Part shown: positions 15,782-24,531 of the stretch, in pieces
Numbering within the stretch: the stretch's first letter is position 1
Layout: each line of letters begins with the position of its first letter
Source of the DNA: Autumnicola psychrophila
GTDB lineage: Bacteria > Bacteroidota > Bacteroidia > Flavobacteriales > Flavobacteriaceae
Assembly (NCBI RefSeq): GCF_031846645.1
Contig: NZ_JAVRHN010000001.1
Span: 186,001-250,000 of the forward strand
DNA length: 64,000 bases
Reading direction: 5' to 3'
Translations under genes and position numbers: made by a program
The notes under the pieces: model-generated
The model's database searches: none
Seen by the model: only the letters and a program-made list of their open reading frames with translations
Told to the model about the DNA's origin: nothing

Positions 15782-18466
15782 ATGAAAAAAGCACTTAAGA
15801 TATTCGGAATTTTCATTTTAGTGGTGGTTATTATTTTAATCGCCGCTCCCTTTGTTTTTGAAACACAGATTGAAAATTTTGTGAAAAAGACAATTAACAA
15901 AAATGTAAATGCGCAGGTTGAATTCAGTGAAATTGATCTGAGTTTTTTCAGAAGTTTCCCGCAGGCCACTGTGGTTCTAAAAGATGTGAGCGTACTTAAT
16001 AATGCTCCTTTTCAAGGAGATACGCTGGCGTTAAGCGAAGAAGTGCTACTGGAAATGTCTGTAAAAGAACTTTTTAAAGGCAGTGAAGAACCAAAAAGTA
16101 TAGATGAATTCCGCCTGAATAATGCTTATGTAAACATAAAAGTGGACTCCCTTGGAAATGCCAATTATGATATTGCTATTGAAGATAGCACGGCTACTAC
16201 CGCTACAGACACTACTACTTCGAGCGGTTTTAGTTTTGACCTGAAGCATTACGAAATAAACAATTCCCGGTTAAAATATTTAGATGAAGGTTCTAAAATG
16301 GCCCTTCACCTGGAAGACCTTAATCACAATGGAACCGGAGACTTCTCTTTGGACGAAAGTGAGTTGGATACTGAAACCACGGCCCTGGTAACTTTCGATT
16401 TTGACGGCACTAATTATTTAAACCGAAACAAAGTGGCCCTGGATGCTGTGATACAGATAGACCTTGAAAATATGAGGTACACTTTCCTGGAAAACGAGGC
16501 GATGATCAACCAGTTACAGCTAACTTTTGATGGTTATGTTCAGGTAAATGAAGACAACAATGAAATTGACCTCAGTTTTAAAACGCCATCTTCAGATTTT
16601 AAAAATTTTCTTGCTGTTATTCCTGAAGAGTACGCAAAGAACATAGAAAATGTTGAAACTAATGGAGATTTTGTGGTAAACGGAATAATCCGTGGGGTTG
16701 TTGACGAAACCTATATCCCAAAGATGGATATCAAAGTAAGTTCAAATAATGCATCCTTCAAATATCCAGATTTACCAAAAAGTGTTCAGGATATTAACAT
16801 TGATCTAAAGATTATCAATGAAACCGGACTTGTAGATGACACCTATATCACATTTGACAATGTCACCTTCCAGATCGATCAGGACAGGTTTGCCGCCAAC
16901 GGAAGTGTGCGCAATCTGATGGAAAATATGCTGGTAAACATGAACGTAGACGGCACCATAAATTTGGCAAATATCGAGCAGGCGTATCCGCTGGACATGG
17001 ATTTAGACCTCAACGGAATTTTAACCGCCGATCTTACTACCAGTTTTGATATGAATTCCATTGAAAAGGAACAATATCAAAATGTAAACAGTAAGGGTAC
17101 TGCCAGCATCAGGAATTTTAGCTACAGCTCTCCTGAAATCCCCAACGAAGTGCAAATATCCAGCGCAAACCTCAACTTTAATCAGGGAAATGTGACAGTG
17201 CCGGAATTAAAAATGACTACGGGACAAACCGATATTACTGCTTCGGGAAATATTCAGAATTTGATGGGTTATCTTTTTACAGATCAGGCTTTAAAAGGAA
17301 ACTTTCAGGTGAATTCAAACACTTTTGCTGTAAACGATTTTATGGTTGCTGAAACTGAAGAATCTGCTACAGAAAATTCTGAAGTGACTTCAGAAGAAAA
17401 CACTCCTGTTCAAACAGGCGAAGAAGCTGTAAAAATTCCTTCTTTCCTTGATGTGGTAATTGCATTTAACGCTAACCGGGTTTTATATGACAATCTGGAG
17501 CTGAAAAATACCACAGGAACAATTATTCTGAAGGATGAAACTGCAACACTTCAAAACGTTACCAGTTCAATTTTCGACGGAACAATAGCGCTGGAAGGAA
17601 ATGTTTCTACAAAAGATCCTACATCTACATTCCAGATGGACCTGAACCTGAATGCCCTGAATATCGCCCAATCTTTTAACAGCATGGAAATGTTGCAGGC
17701 GCTTGCTCCAATTGCCAATGCTTTGGAGGGAAAGCTACAAACCACTCTTAATCTTCAGGGAGATTTAAATAATGACCTTACTCCGCAACTACAGAGCCTT
17801 GCCGGTACTGCTTTGGCACAGATTTTAACTGCGGAAGTAAATCCTGACAATATGCCGTTATTAAGCAAACTGGATGAGCAGCTAAATTTTATAAACCTGG
17901 AAAATATTAACCTGGATAATCTAAAAACCAATCTTACTTTCAATAACGGAAATGTGGAAATTTCACCTTTTAATTTTGATGTGGAAGGCGTGAATGTAGA
18001 AGTTTCAGGTTCACACGGCTTTGATATGAACATGAATTATAATTTAAACCTGAATGTACCGGCGAGATACCTGGGAAGTCAGGTTGGAGGCGCACTTGGG
18101 CAGTTAAGCGGAGAGAATCTTCAGAATATGATGGTAGCTCTTCCGGTAGGTCTAAGCGGAACATTTAATAATCCGCAGATCAACCTAAACATGCAGCAGG
18201 CTGTTACCAATTTGACGCAGAAAATCGCACAGCAACAAAAGGAGAAACTGCAGCAAAAAGGTCTGGATGCAATTAATGACATTTTAAAAGGCAACAGAAA
18301 TCCTAATACGCCAACGCCACAAGATACAACCGCAGTAGATACAACAGGAACTCCGCAACAAACTCCTCCAAAAAGCAACGAGAAAAAGGTAGAGGAAGCG
18401 GCACGAAATATCCTTGGCGGAATTTTAAACAACAGGAATAAAAAACAGGATACTACTGGGAATTAG
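15782..18466 (+). CDS. AsmA-like outer-envelope protein
   Basis: The 894-residue protein has one N-terminal membrane helix (GIFILVVVIILIAAPFVF) followed by a long periplasmic part rich in beta-strand repeats. AsmA-type features are the N-terminal FVKKTINKNVNAQVEFSEID and SFFRSFPQATVVLKDVSV blocks, and a C-terminal AsmA_2-like region (NLQGDLNNDLTPQLQSL, VEVSGSHGFDMNMNYNLNL). AsmA/TamB-like proteins are bridge-like lipid-transfer or envelope-assembly proteins; the exact job is unknown. The C-terminus ends in a low-complexity Thr/Gln/Pro tail after residue 835. It is probably cotranscribed with yhhQ. Confidence 0.85.
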   Translation: MKKALKIFGIFILVVVIILIAAPFVFETQIENFVKKTINKNVNAQVEFSEIDLSFFRSFPQATVVLKDVSVLNNAPFQGDTLALSEEVLLEMSVKELFKGSEEPKSIDEFRLNNAYVNIKVDSLGNANYDIAIEDSTATTATDTTTSSGFSFDLKHYEINNSRLKYLDEGSKMALHLEDLNHNGTGDFSLDESELDTETTALVTFDFDGTNYLNRNKVALDAVIQIDLENMRYTFLENEAMINQLQLTFDGYVQVNEDNNEIDLSFKTPSSDFKNFLAVIPEEYAKNIENVETNGDFVVNGIIRGVVDETYIPKMDIKVSSNNASFKYPDLPKSVQDINIDLKIINETGLVDDTYITFDNVTFQIDQDRFAANGSVRNLMENMLVNMNVDGTINLANIEQAYPLDMDLDLNGILTADLTTSFDMNSIEKEQYQNVNSKGTASIRNFSYSSPEIPNEVQISSANLNFNQGNVTVPELKMTTGQTDITASGNIQNLMGYLFTDQALKGNFQVNSNTFAVNDFMVAETEESATENSEVTSEENTPVQTGEEAVKIPSFLDVVIAFNANRVLYDNLELKNTTGTIILKDETATLQNVTSSIFDGTIALEGNVSTKDPTSTFQMDLNLNALNIAQSFNSMEMLQALAPIANALEGKLQTTLNLQGDLNNDLTPQLQSLAGTALAQILTAEVNPDNMPLLSKLDEQLNFINLENINLDNLKTNLTFNNGNVEISPFNFDVEGVNVEVSGSHGFDMNMNYNLNLNVPARYLGSQVGGALGQLSGENLQNMMVALPVGLSGTFNNPQINLNMQQAVTNLTQKIAQQQKEKLQQKGLDAINDILKGNRNPNTPTPQDTTAVDTTGTPQQTPPKSNEKKVEEAARNILGGILNNRNKKQDTTGN

Positions 18467-18528
18467 TGACTGGTGAGTAGTAAAGGGTGAAAGAGTGAAG
18501 GGTCAAAAAAAATTAAAAGTGAAGAGAT

Positions 18529-18555
18529 CCTGCAAGGTTTTTGAAACCTTGTAGG
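18529..18555. repeat. 27-nt dispersed palindrome, copy 2
   Basis: Arms CCTGCAAGGTT and AACCTTGTAGG around a 5-base centre. It is the inverted, near-identical counterpart of the copy at 13765-13791, downstream of the AsmA-like gene. Confidence 0.75.
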
Positions 18556-18710
18556 TGTAAATTGAAAAATGGAGTTGTGAGTTTTGGATTACTGAAACTT
18601 TAATTATCCACTTTCCACTGAAAAGTCTTCTTCAAAAAAAGGTAATTTTCATCCTGTAGTTTAAATAATGTTTGGTAATTAAAAGAATACAGGTACGGTT
18701 ATAAATCAAA

Positions 18711-18737
18711 CCACACAGGTTCTGAGAACCTGTGTGG
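18711..18737. repeat. 27-nt palindrome of the same architecture, diverged sequence
   Basis: Perfect 11-base arms CCACACAGGTT/AACCTGTGTGG flank a 5-base loop. Adding the flanking AAA/TTT gives a 14-bp stem ending in a T-run, so it could also act as an intrinsic terminator. It shares arm length, loop size and the central AGGTT/AACCT with the other two copies. Confidence 0.7.
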
Positions 18738-18860
18738 TTTTACTTCCGTTAAAATAATTTCTAAGCCTAAATTTGCCAATTATCGACCTTTATTTCACTC
18801 TGGAAAGCTAATGAAGAGTTTAAAAAAAGAATTTTCCTCTCTCCCCTCTCCACTAAAAAA

Positions 18861-19655
18861 TTACGAAACATTCAACTCTACCACATAACCTTCATGCGCT
18901 CGCACGTTAAAAGCGGTTCCATCTTCGAAGATCAGGTATTGTCCTTTTATTCCCTTCAGAATTCCTTCATAAAACGGACTTTTTTTAAGGCTGAGCGTTT
19001 TAATTTTCTTCGGGAATTCCAGTACGGGGAATTGGATTTCAGTTTCTTTGTTACTGGACAGGAAATATTGTTTGGCTTCTTCAGGAATAAAATCCTTCAG
19101 CTTTTCTCTTTCTTCAGCTAAATCCAGATCCAGAATATCGTTAGTGAGCATTTTGCGCCAGTTGGTTTTATCTGAAACATGGTTTTTTAAAGCTACTTCA
19201 GTAATTCCTGCAAGGTACCTGTTGGGCACTTCAACAATTTCTATAGCCTCGTGCGCTCCCTGATCGATCCAGCGGGTAAGCACCTGGCTCCTGCGCGTCA
19301 CTCCTACCTTCACATTGCTGGAATTAGCGAGATAAACAACGTGAGGCTGGAGTTGTGATTGCTTTTCATACTCCAGGTCACGATCTTCTTCATCTAAATG
19401 CGCTTTACTTAATTCCGGACGCATAATCCAGTCGCCTGCCTGGGGAATACTGCTCCAGCAGTCATAGCAAAAGCCGCTTCGAAATACCTTTTTCTGTTTT
19501 GAACAATTAATACATTGAAATCGCAGAAAATTTATACTTAATTTCTTATTTAGAACCTGGTTTAAATTAAGAAAGTCCGATTCAAAAAGCAGGTAATATT
19601 GTACGGTATCTGTAAGTTCCGTTTTCATTTTGGTGAGCACACCTTCATACTTCAT
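18861..19655 (-). CDS. DUF2797 domain protein
   Basis: The 264-residue protein matches the DUF2797 family. It has a CINCSKQKK...GFCYDC zinc-ribbon-like pair of cysteine motifs near residues 48-70. A central VVYLANSSNVKVGVTRRSQV...RWIDQGA block follows, which resembles GIY-YIG/T5orf172-type folds. The C-terminus (GILKGIKGQYLIFEDGTAFN) is a small beta domain. The function is unknown; the cysteine pairs suggest metal binding. It stands alone on the minus strand, divergent from the GH3 gene. Confidence 0.8.
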   Translation of the reverse strand: MKYEGVLTKMKTELTDTVQYYLLFESDFLNLNQVLNKKLSINFLRFQCINCSKQKKVFRSGFCYDCWSSIPQAGDWIMRPELSKAHLDEEDRDLEYEKQSQLQPHVVYLANSSNVKVGVTRRSQVLTRWIDQGAHEAIEIVEVPNRYLAGITEVALKNHVSDKTNWRKMLTNDILDLDLAEEREKLKDFIPEEAKQYFLSSNKETEIQFPVLEFPKKIKTLSLKKSPFYEGILKGIKGQYLIFEDGTAFNVRAHEGYVVELNVS

Positions 19656-19777
19656 AAAAATTGGTATTATTTTTTGATGAAATGATTTTTTTTGCAGGCT
19701 GTAAAGTTTAGTTTATTTTTAGCCAACCAACCATTTTATGCCCCTACAAATATGGCGCATAAAGTTAAAAATAAATA

Positions 19778-21289
19778 ATGCCAATTCCATTAGTAAATTC
19801 TGTTGCCTCCTGGTTCCTGAAAAAGCGGATCCACCAGATGGAGTTATTTATAAAATATCCTCACGAGGTTCAACACGAACTTTTAAAAAATCTCATTTCC
19901 ACAGCAAAGAATACGGAAGTTGGCAGGAAGTACGATTTTGCTTCCATGCAAAATTATCAGGCTTTTGCAGATCGCATTCCTGTGCAAAAATATGAAGATT
20001 ACGAGCCTGACATTGAAAGAAGCAGGCGTGGTGAAAATAACATTTTCTGGCCCACTCCTATTAAATGGTTTGCAAAATCCAGCGGAACCACTAACGCCAA
20101 AAGTAAATTTATACCCGTAAGCGACGATTCCCTTGAAAATTGCCATTATGCGGCGGGCAAGGATATGTTGTGCATGTATTTGAATAATAATCCGCAGTCG
20201 CAAATGTTTGCCGGCAAAAATTTAAGACTTGGAGGAAGTAAGGAAATCTACAGGGATAACGGAACGGCATATGGAGATTTGTCGGCAATTTTAATAGATA
20301 ATATGCCTTTTTGGGCAGAATTTAGCAGCACTCCCAGCAATGAAGTTTCTTTGATGAACAACTGGGAAGTGAAAATGCAGGCTATTGTAGATGAAACTAT
20401 TAAGGAGAGAGTTACCAGCCTTGCCGGAGTGCCTTCGTGGATGCTGGTTTTACTGAATAATGTCCTGGAAACTACCGGAAAAAACAACTTATTTGAAGTC
20501 TGGCCGCACCTGGAGGTCTATTTTCACGGGGGGGTGAGCTTTAACCCTTATGCATCGCAATATCAGAAAATCCTGCCTAAAGAAGACTTCCGGTTCTACG
20601 AAATTTATAATGCGAGCGAGGGATTTTTTGCGTGTCAGGATCAAAATGATTCCAAAGAATTATTGCTGATGCTGGACTACGGAATTTTCTATGAATTTAT
20701 TCCGATGGATACTTATAACACTTCAGAAGAGAAGATTATTCCGTTAAGTGAGGTCGAAATTGGTAAAAATTACGCGGTGGTTATAACTACAAATGCCGGG
20801 TTATGGCGTTATAAAATAGGTGATACTGTTCGCTTTACTTCAGTAAATCCTTACAGAATAAAAGTTTCCGGCAGGACAAAACATCATATTAACGTGTTTG
20901 GAGAAGAGTTGATCATTGAAAATGCCGAAGAAGCATTGAAAAAAGTTTCCCTTGTCACAAATTGCGAAATTATGGACTACACCGTGGCACCCATTTTTAT
21001 GGAAGGCAAAGAAAAAGGGTCCCATGAATGGATCATTGAATTTATCACGCCTCCACGGGATCTGGAAACATTTAAAATTCAGCTGGACAAAGCCCTTCAG
21101 GAAATAAACAGCGATTACGAAGCGAAACGCTTTAATAATATGACCTTGAATATGCCAACTATTCATGAAGCGCGTAAGAATCTGTTTTACGACTGGCTGA
21201 AAAAGAATGACAAACTGGGCGGGCAGCATAAAATTCCAAGACTTTCTAATTCGAGACAGTATGTTGAAGAGTTGCTTAGCATGATGTAA
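19778..21289 (+). CDS. GH3-family acyl-acid amido synthetase-like protein
   Basis: The 503-residue protein resembles plant GH3 acyl-adenylating enzymes. Motifs include WFAKSSGTTNAKSKFIPVS (the ATP/AMP-binding SSGTT loop), YNASEGFFACQD (second nucleotide motif) and LWRYKIGDTVRFTS (the YRxGD motif), then a C-terminal cap starting after ISGRTKHHINVFGE-like sequence. In plants GH3 enzymes join amino acids to jasmonate or auxin. In Bacteroidota they are common and of unknown substrate. It stands alone between two unrelated genes. The start at 19778 gives a family-typical N-terminus. Confidence 0.9.
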   Translation: MPIPLVNSVASWFLKKRIHQMELFIKYPHEVQHELLKNLISTAKNTEVGRKYDFASMQNYQAFADRIPVQKYEDYEPDIERSRRGENNIFWPTPIKWFAKSSGTTNAKSKFIPVSDDSLENCHYAAGKDMLCMYLNNNPQSQMFAGKNLRLGGSKEIYRDNGTAYGDLSAILIDNMPFWAEFSSTPSNEVSLMNNWEVKMQAIVDETIKERVTSLAGVPSWMLVLLNNVLETTGKNNLFEVWPHLEVYFHGGVSFNPYASQYQKILPKEDFRFYEIYNASEGFFACQDQNDSKELLLMLDYGIFYEFIPMDTYNTSEEKIIPLSEVEIGKNYAVVITTNAGLWRYKIGDTVRFTSVNPYRIKVSGRTKHHINVFGEELIIENAEEALKKVSLVTNCEIMDYTVAPIFMEGKEKGSHEWIIEFITPPRDLETFKIQLDKALQEINSDYEAKRFNNMTLNMPTIHEARKNLFYDWLKKNDKLGGQHKIPRLSNSRQYVEELLSMM

Positions 21290-21353
21290 AAAGAGCCAGC
21301 CGAAATTTGGCAATTATCGTGCTTTATATTCCTTCTCTTTGCCAGGAATAAAG

Positions 21354-21383
21354 TTTGAAGATTTCCGTTTATACGTATCTTTG
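21354..21383 (+). promoter_or_regulatory. Bacteroidota-type promoter for the FAD oxidoreductase
   Basis: TTTG (21354-21357), an 18-base spacer and TATCTTTG (21376-21383) fit the TTTG-N19-TAnnTTTG consensus. The -7 element ends six bases before the ATG at 21390, so the transcript would be leaderless or nearly so. Confidence 0.6.
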
Positions 21384-21389
21384 GCCTCT

Positions 21390-22955
21390 ATGAGCACCCT
21401 GGTACAAATTTCAGTTTTACCCAACCAACAGGAAGACGAATCTGTTATTCTCCCATTGGCATTGGAAAAAGCCAAAATTAAAAAGAAAGATATTCGGGAG
21501 TGGCGGATTCGGAAACGATCTATTGATGCCCGAAGAAAGCCGGTCAAGATTAATCTTCAGGTGGAATTCTGGAAGAAGGATGAGGTGCGCAAAGCCATTC
21601 CGGCATTTATTCCGCAGCAGGTTTCAGGTTCTAAAGAAATTGCCATTATTGGTGCCGGCCCGGCAGGTTTATATGCTGCACTGCGCGCCATTGAAGCCGG
21701 ACTAAAACCAATTGTTTTTGAACGCGGAAAAGATGTTCGCGCACGCAGGCACGATCTCGCGAAGATCAATAAAGAGCAAATCGTAAATCCCGAATCGAAT
21801 TACTGTTTTGGAGAAGGCGGCGCCGGAACCTATTCTGACGGAAAACTCTACACACGTTCTAAAAAGCGCGGCAATGTACTAAAGGCGCTGGAGTGGTTTG
21901 TTCATTTTGGTGCAGATCCTGAAATTCTCGTGGATGCACATCCACATATCGGGACCAATAAACTTCCAAAGATTATTACTTCCATGCGGGAAGCAATAGT
22001 CGAAGCCGGCGGGGAAGTTCATTTCAACTCTAAACTCACCGACCTAAAGCTTAAAAACAACAAGATTGAAGCAATTCAAATTAATGAAAATCAGTGGCTT
22101 TCTTTTGATGAAGTAATTCTTGCAACGGGTCATTCTGCCAGGGATATTTTTTACCTCCTGCACGAGAAAAACATTAAAATTGAAGCAAAACCCTTTGCGC
22201 TGGGCGTTAGAATAGAGCATCAGCAAAAACTAATAGACACCATTCAGTATCATGGGGATGATGAAAATCCTTATTTACCCCCTGCATCCTACAGCCTTGT
22301 GGAGCAGGTGGAGGGTCTTGGCGTTTATTCCTTCTGTATGTGCCCCGGTGGTATTATTGCCCCTTGCGCCACAGCTCAGGAAGAAGTAGTTACTAACGGC
22401 TGGAGCCCCAGCAAACGGAATAATCCTTACGCAAACTCCGGAATTGTGGTAAGCGTTAACCCTGAAGATTTGCCTAATTTCGACCCTAATGATCCATTTG
22501 TGTCGCTGAATTTTCAGAAAAATGTAGAACATGCATGCTGGGAAGCAGCCGGAAAAACTCAGCAGGTCCCTGCGCAGCGAATGAAAGATTTTGTTGAAGG
22601 AAAAGTCTCTGTGGATTTTCCAAAAACGTCCTATCAACCCGGAATTGTAAGTGTGGATTTAAACAAGGTTTTGCCTCCGTTAATTGCCACCCGATTGCGA
22701 AAAGCATTTGTTCTCTTCGGAAAAAAACTAAAAGGATATTATACGAATGAAGCAGTTTTACATGCGCCGGAAAGTAGAACCTCCTCCCCCGTTTCGATTC
22801 CGCGTCATCCCGAAAGTCTGGAACATATCGAAGTGAGCGGACTTTATCCCTGCGGGGAAGGAGCCGGTTATGCGGGAGGAATAATCTCTGCCGCCATAGA
22901 CGGGATTAATTGTGTGGATGCTATTGCTAAAAAATATGTTGAAAGCAATTCTTAG
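21390..22955 (+). CDS. NAD(P)/FAD-dependent oxidoreductase, uncharacterised FAD family
   Basis: From the ATG at 21390 the protein has 521 residues. An N-terminal region of about 85 residues (IKKKDIREWRIRKRSIDARR) precedes a Rossmann dinucleotide site, IAIIGAGPAGLYAALRAIEA, with VFERGKDVRARRHDLAKIN after it. Further FAD motifs are NYCFGEGGAGTYSDGKLYTR and GLYPCGEGAGYAGGIISAAI near the C-terminus. This matches the family often annotated as FAD-dependent dehydrogenase or BaiN/RdsA-like; the substrate is unknown. The upstream TTG at 21339 is rejected because a promoter-like element overlaps that extension. Confidence 0.88.
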   Translation: MSTLVQISVLPNQQEDESVILPLALEKAKIKKKDIREWRIRKRSIDARRKPVKINLQVEFWKKDEVRKAIPAFIPQQVSGSKEIAIIGAGPAGLYAALRAIEAGLKPIVFERGKDVRARRHDLAKINKEQIVNPESNYCFGEGGAGTYSDGKLYTRSKKRGNVLKALEWFVHFGADPEILVDAHPHIGTNKLPKIITSMREAIVEAGGEVHFNSKLTDLKLKNNKIEAIQINENQWLSFDEVILATGHSARDIFYLLHEKNIKIEAKPFALGVRIEHQQKLIDTIQYHGDDENPYLPPASYSLVEQVEGLGVYSFCMCPGGIIAPCATAQEEVVTNGWSPSKRNNPYANSGIVVSVNPEDLPNFDPNDPFVSLNFQKNVEHACWEAAGKTQQVPAQRMKDFVEGKVSVDFPKTSYQPGIVSVDLNKVLPPLIATRLRKAFVLFGKKLKGYYTNEAVLHAPESRTSSPVSIPRHPESLEHIEVSGLYPCGEGAGYAGGIISAAIDGINCVDAIAKKYVESNS

Positions 22956-23361
22956 AAACCGGTTCGGTTTCATACAAAGGTCGATAATTGCCATTTTTGA
23001 GTCATCATCATAAAAAACTGGCAAACCCTTGAGGTTTCAGTCTCTCCCGATGGAGCAAAAATAAACAACAAAAAACCCTAGCATTTCTGAAGGGGTGCGT
23101 TTTGAGCGGGAGACCGGGTTCCCTTCGATTCGTTTTTTTTAAAGCTCACTCAGGACAGGCTTCTCACCGATTAATTTTCAGCAAAATTTGGGACAACAAA
23201 AACCCCCAACATTTCTGAAGGGGTTCGTTTTGAGCGGGAGACCGGGTTCCCTTCGATTCGCTTTTTTCAAAGCTCACTCAGGACAAGCTTCTCACCCGGT
23301 GGTTTTTCAGCAAAAGTTGGGACAACAAAAAACCCCAACATTTCTGAAGGGGTTCGTTTTG
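22956..23361. repeat. Two tandem partial copies of the tRNA-Gly 3' end and terminator
   Basis: A unit of about 128-129 bp recurs, beginning at about 23065, 23193 and 23322. Each starts with a terminator-like AACCCC/GGGGTT element (ACATTTCTGAAGG between the arms) followed by GAGCGGGAGACCGGGTTC, the 3' terminal part of tRNA-Gly. In the third unit this continues into the complete tRNA. In the first two it switches to CCTTCGATTCG and a shared filler (AAAGCTCACTCAGGAC). No gene is present in the stretch. Confidence 0.8.
23326..23358 (-). terminator. Terminator of tRNA-Gly(UCC)
   Basis: On the minus strand, just past the tRNA, AACCCC and GGGGTT form a stem around an 11- to 12-base loop, followed by a T-run (TTTTTTG). 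Copies of the same hairpin occur in the two upstream partial repeats. Confidence 0.6.
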
Positions 23362-23434
23362 AGCGGGAGACCGGGTTCGAACCGGCGACATTCAGCTTGG
23401 AAGGCTGACGCTCTACCAACTGAGCTACTCCCGC
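23362..23434 (-). tRNA. tRNA-Gly (anticodon UCC)
   Basis: The gene is 73 nt with acceptor GCGGGAG/CTCCCGC, discriminator T73, D arm AGCTCAGTTGGTAGAGC, anticodon loop CTTCCAA (anticodon TCC) and T-loop GGTTCGAACCC. CCA is not encoded. Its last 17-19 bases are repeated twice downstream in tandem. Confidence 0.96.
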
Positions 23435-23444
23435 AATAGCACTG

Positions 23445-23477
23445 CAAATATAATCTTTAAGTTTTTCAACTTCCAAA
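23445..23477 (-). promoter_or_regulatory. Candidate promoter for tRNA-Gly(UCC)
   Basis: On the minus strand a perfect -7 element TATATTTG (23452-23445) lies 10 bases before the tRNA. A TTTG occurs 21 bases upstream of it (23477-23474), slightly longer than the usual 18-19. Confidence 0.5.
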
Positions 23478-23482
23478 AAAAT

Positions 23483-23908
23483 TTAGAGCTTTTTTAGAAA
23501 ATGATATCCCTTAATCACGTAACCTTCGTTCATATAAAACTTGTGAGAACGGTAATTCTGGACGTAACTATTTAATTCTGAAGTTTCACAGCCTTTTTCC
23601 CTAGCATAATCATAGATGAATTCGAATAATTTTTTCCCTATTCCTTTCCCCTGAACTTCTTCAGAAATATAAATATGATCGGGCTCGCAACTCCTTCCGG
23701 CGTAATGTCTCGTCATAAACCAGAGTCCAAAAACTCCAATTATCTTACCATCGTGAAAAATTCCGAAGCATTCATAATTCTGATCCAGCATTTCAGTAAA
23801 TCTCTCCAAAAGAATTTCATCAGAAAATTCAGCTTTCGACAGCTTCTGAATGAACGGAATTATGGTTTCTATATCTTCTTTTAAAATCTTGTTAAATGCA
23901 GGTTCCAT
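23483..23908 (-). CDS. GNAT-family N-acetyltransferase
   Basis: From the ATG at 23908 the protein has 141 residues, normal for a single-domain GNAT. The acetyl-CoA site is visible as ISEEVQGKGIGKKLFEFIYDY (the Q/R-x-x-G-x-G/A loop), and the C-terminal strand FYMNEGYVIKGYHF is typical. The substrate is unknown. An ATG nine codons upstream (23935) would add MIILAENSR, which does not look like a domain start. It is divergent from the ClpP-like gene. Confidence 0.85.
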   Translation of the reverse strand: MEPAFNKILKEDIETIIPFIQKLSKAEFSDEILLERFTEMLDQNYECFGIFHDGKIIGVFGLWFMTRHYAGRSCEPDHIYISEEVQGKGIGKKLFEFIYDYAREKGCETSELNSYVQNYRSHKFYMNEGYVIKGYHFLKKL

Positions 23909-23976
23909 ACGGGAGTTTTCTGCTAAAATAATCATATTTTTAGCCTTAACTAGATTAGATAATTTTTACAAGCAAT

Positions 23977-24528
23977 ATGAAAGATAAAACCGGAAAAATA
24001 CAGGATTTAATAGATGCAAAATTTCTCAAAGAACGTAAAGTTTTTCTTTGGGGAATGGTGAACGACAAAACTGCTAAACATGTCATTGACCGGTTGTTGT
24101 ATCTTGATCTTGACGGCGACGAAGAAATACAATTTTTTATAAATAGCCCAGGTGGTTATGTGACAGACGGTTTTGCGATTTATGATACCATACAATCCCT
24201 TAACAGCCCTGTTTCTACAATCTGTACCGGTCTCGCAGCTTCTATGGGCTCTATTTTACTTTCTGTAGGAACAAAAGGAAGAAGATTTATACAGCCTCAC
24301 GCCAAGGTAATGATTCATCAACCAAGCGGTGGTGCCCGTGGTCAGGCTTCCAATATTGAAATCCAGGCAAAAGAAATTTTAAAAACAAAAGAGTTAAGTG
24401 CCAAAATTTTAGCGGAAAACTGTGGTCAGGACTTTGACAGGGTGATGAAAGATTTTAATCGTGACTATTGGATGGATGCCAACGAATCTATAGATTACGG
24501 TATTGTGGATGGAGTTTTAAAAAAATAG
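23977..24528 (+). CDS. ClpP-family serine protease (Clp protease proteolytic subunit-like)
   Basis: The 183-residue protein has a ClpP fold. Visible are the GMVNDKTAKHVIDRLLYLD region, FINSPGGYVTDGFAIYDTI, the nucleophile Ser in GLAASMGSILLSVG, the His in VMIHQPSGG and an Asp in FNRDYWM, a complete catalytic triad. It is somewhat shorter at the N-terminus than housekeeping ClpP and lacks neighbours tig and clpX, so it is more likely an accessory ClpP paralogue. It is followed 3 bases later by a small acetyltransferase and then a strong terminator. Confidence 0.88.
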   Translation: MKDKTGKIQDLIDAKFLKERKVFLWGMVNDKTAKHVIDRLLYLDLDGDEEIQFFINSPGGYVTDGFAIYDTIQSLNSPVSTICTGLAASMGSILLSVGTKGRRFIQPHAKVMIHQPSGGARGQASNIEIQAKEILKTKELSAKILAENCGQDFDRVMKDFNRDYWMDANESIDYGIVDGVLKK

Positions 24529-24531
24529 CTT

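Larger units (their letters stand above)
18467..18860. other. Gene-free region with dispersed palindromes
   Basis: About 390 bases between two converging genes hold no credible ORF. The region contains two 27-nt palindromes (18529-18555 and 18711-18737) and short purine- or pyrimidine-rich low-complexity tracts (for example ATCCACTTTCCACTG near 18606-18620) that resemble tracts near 10740-10790. Confidence 0.7.
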
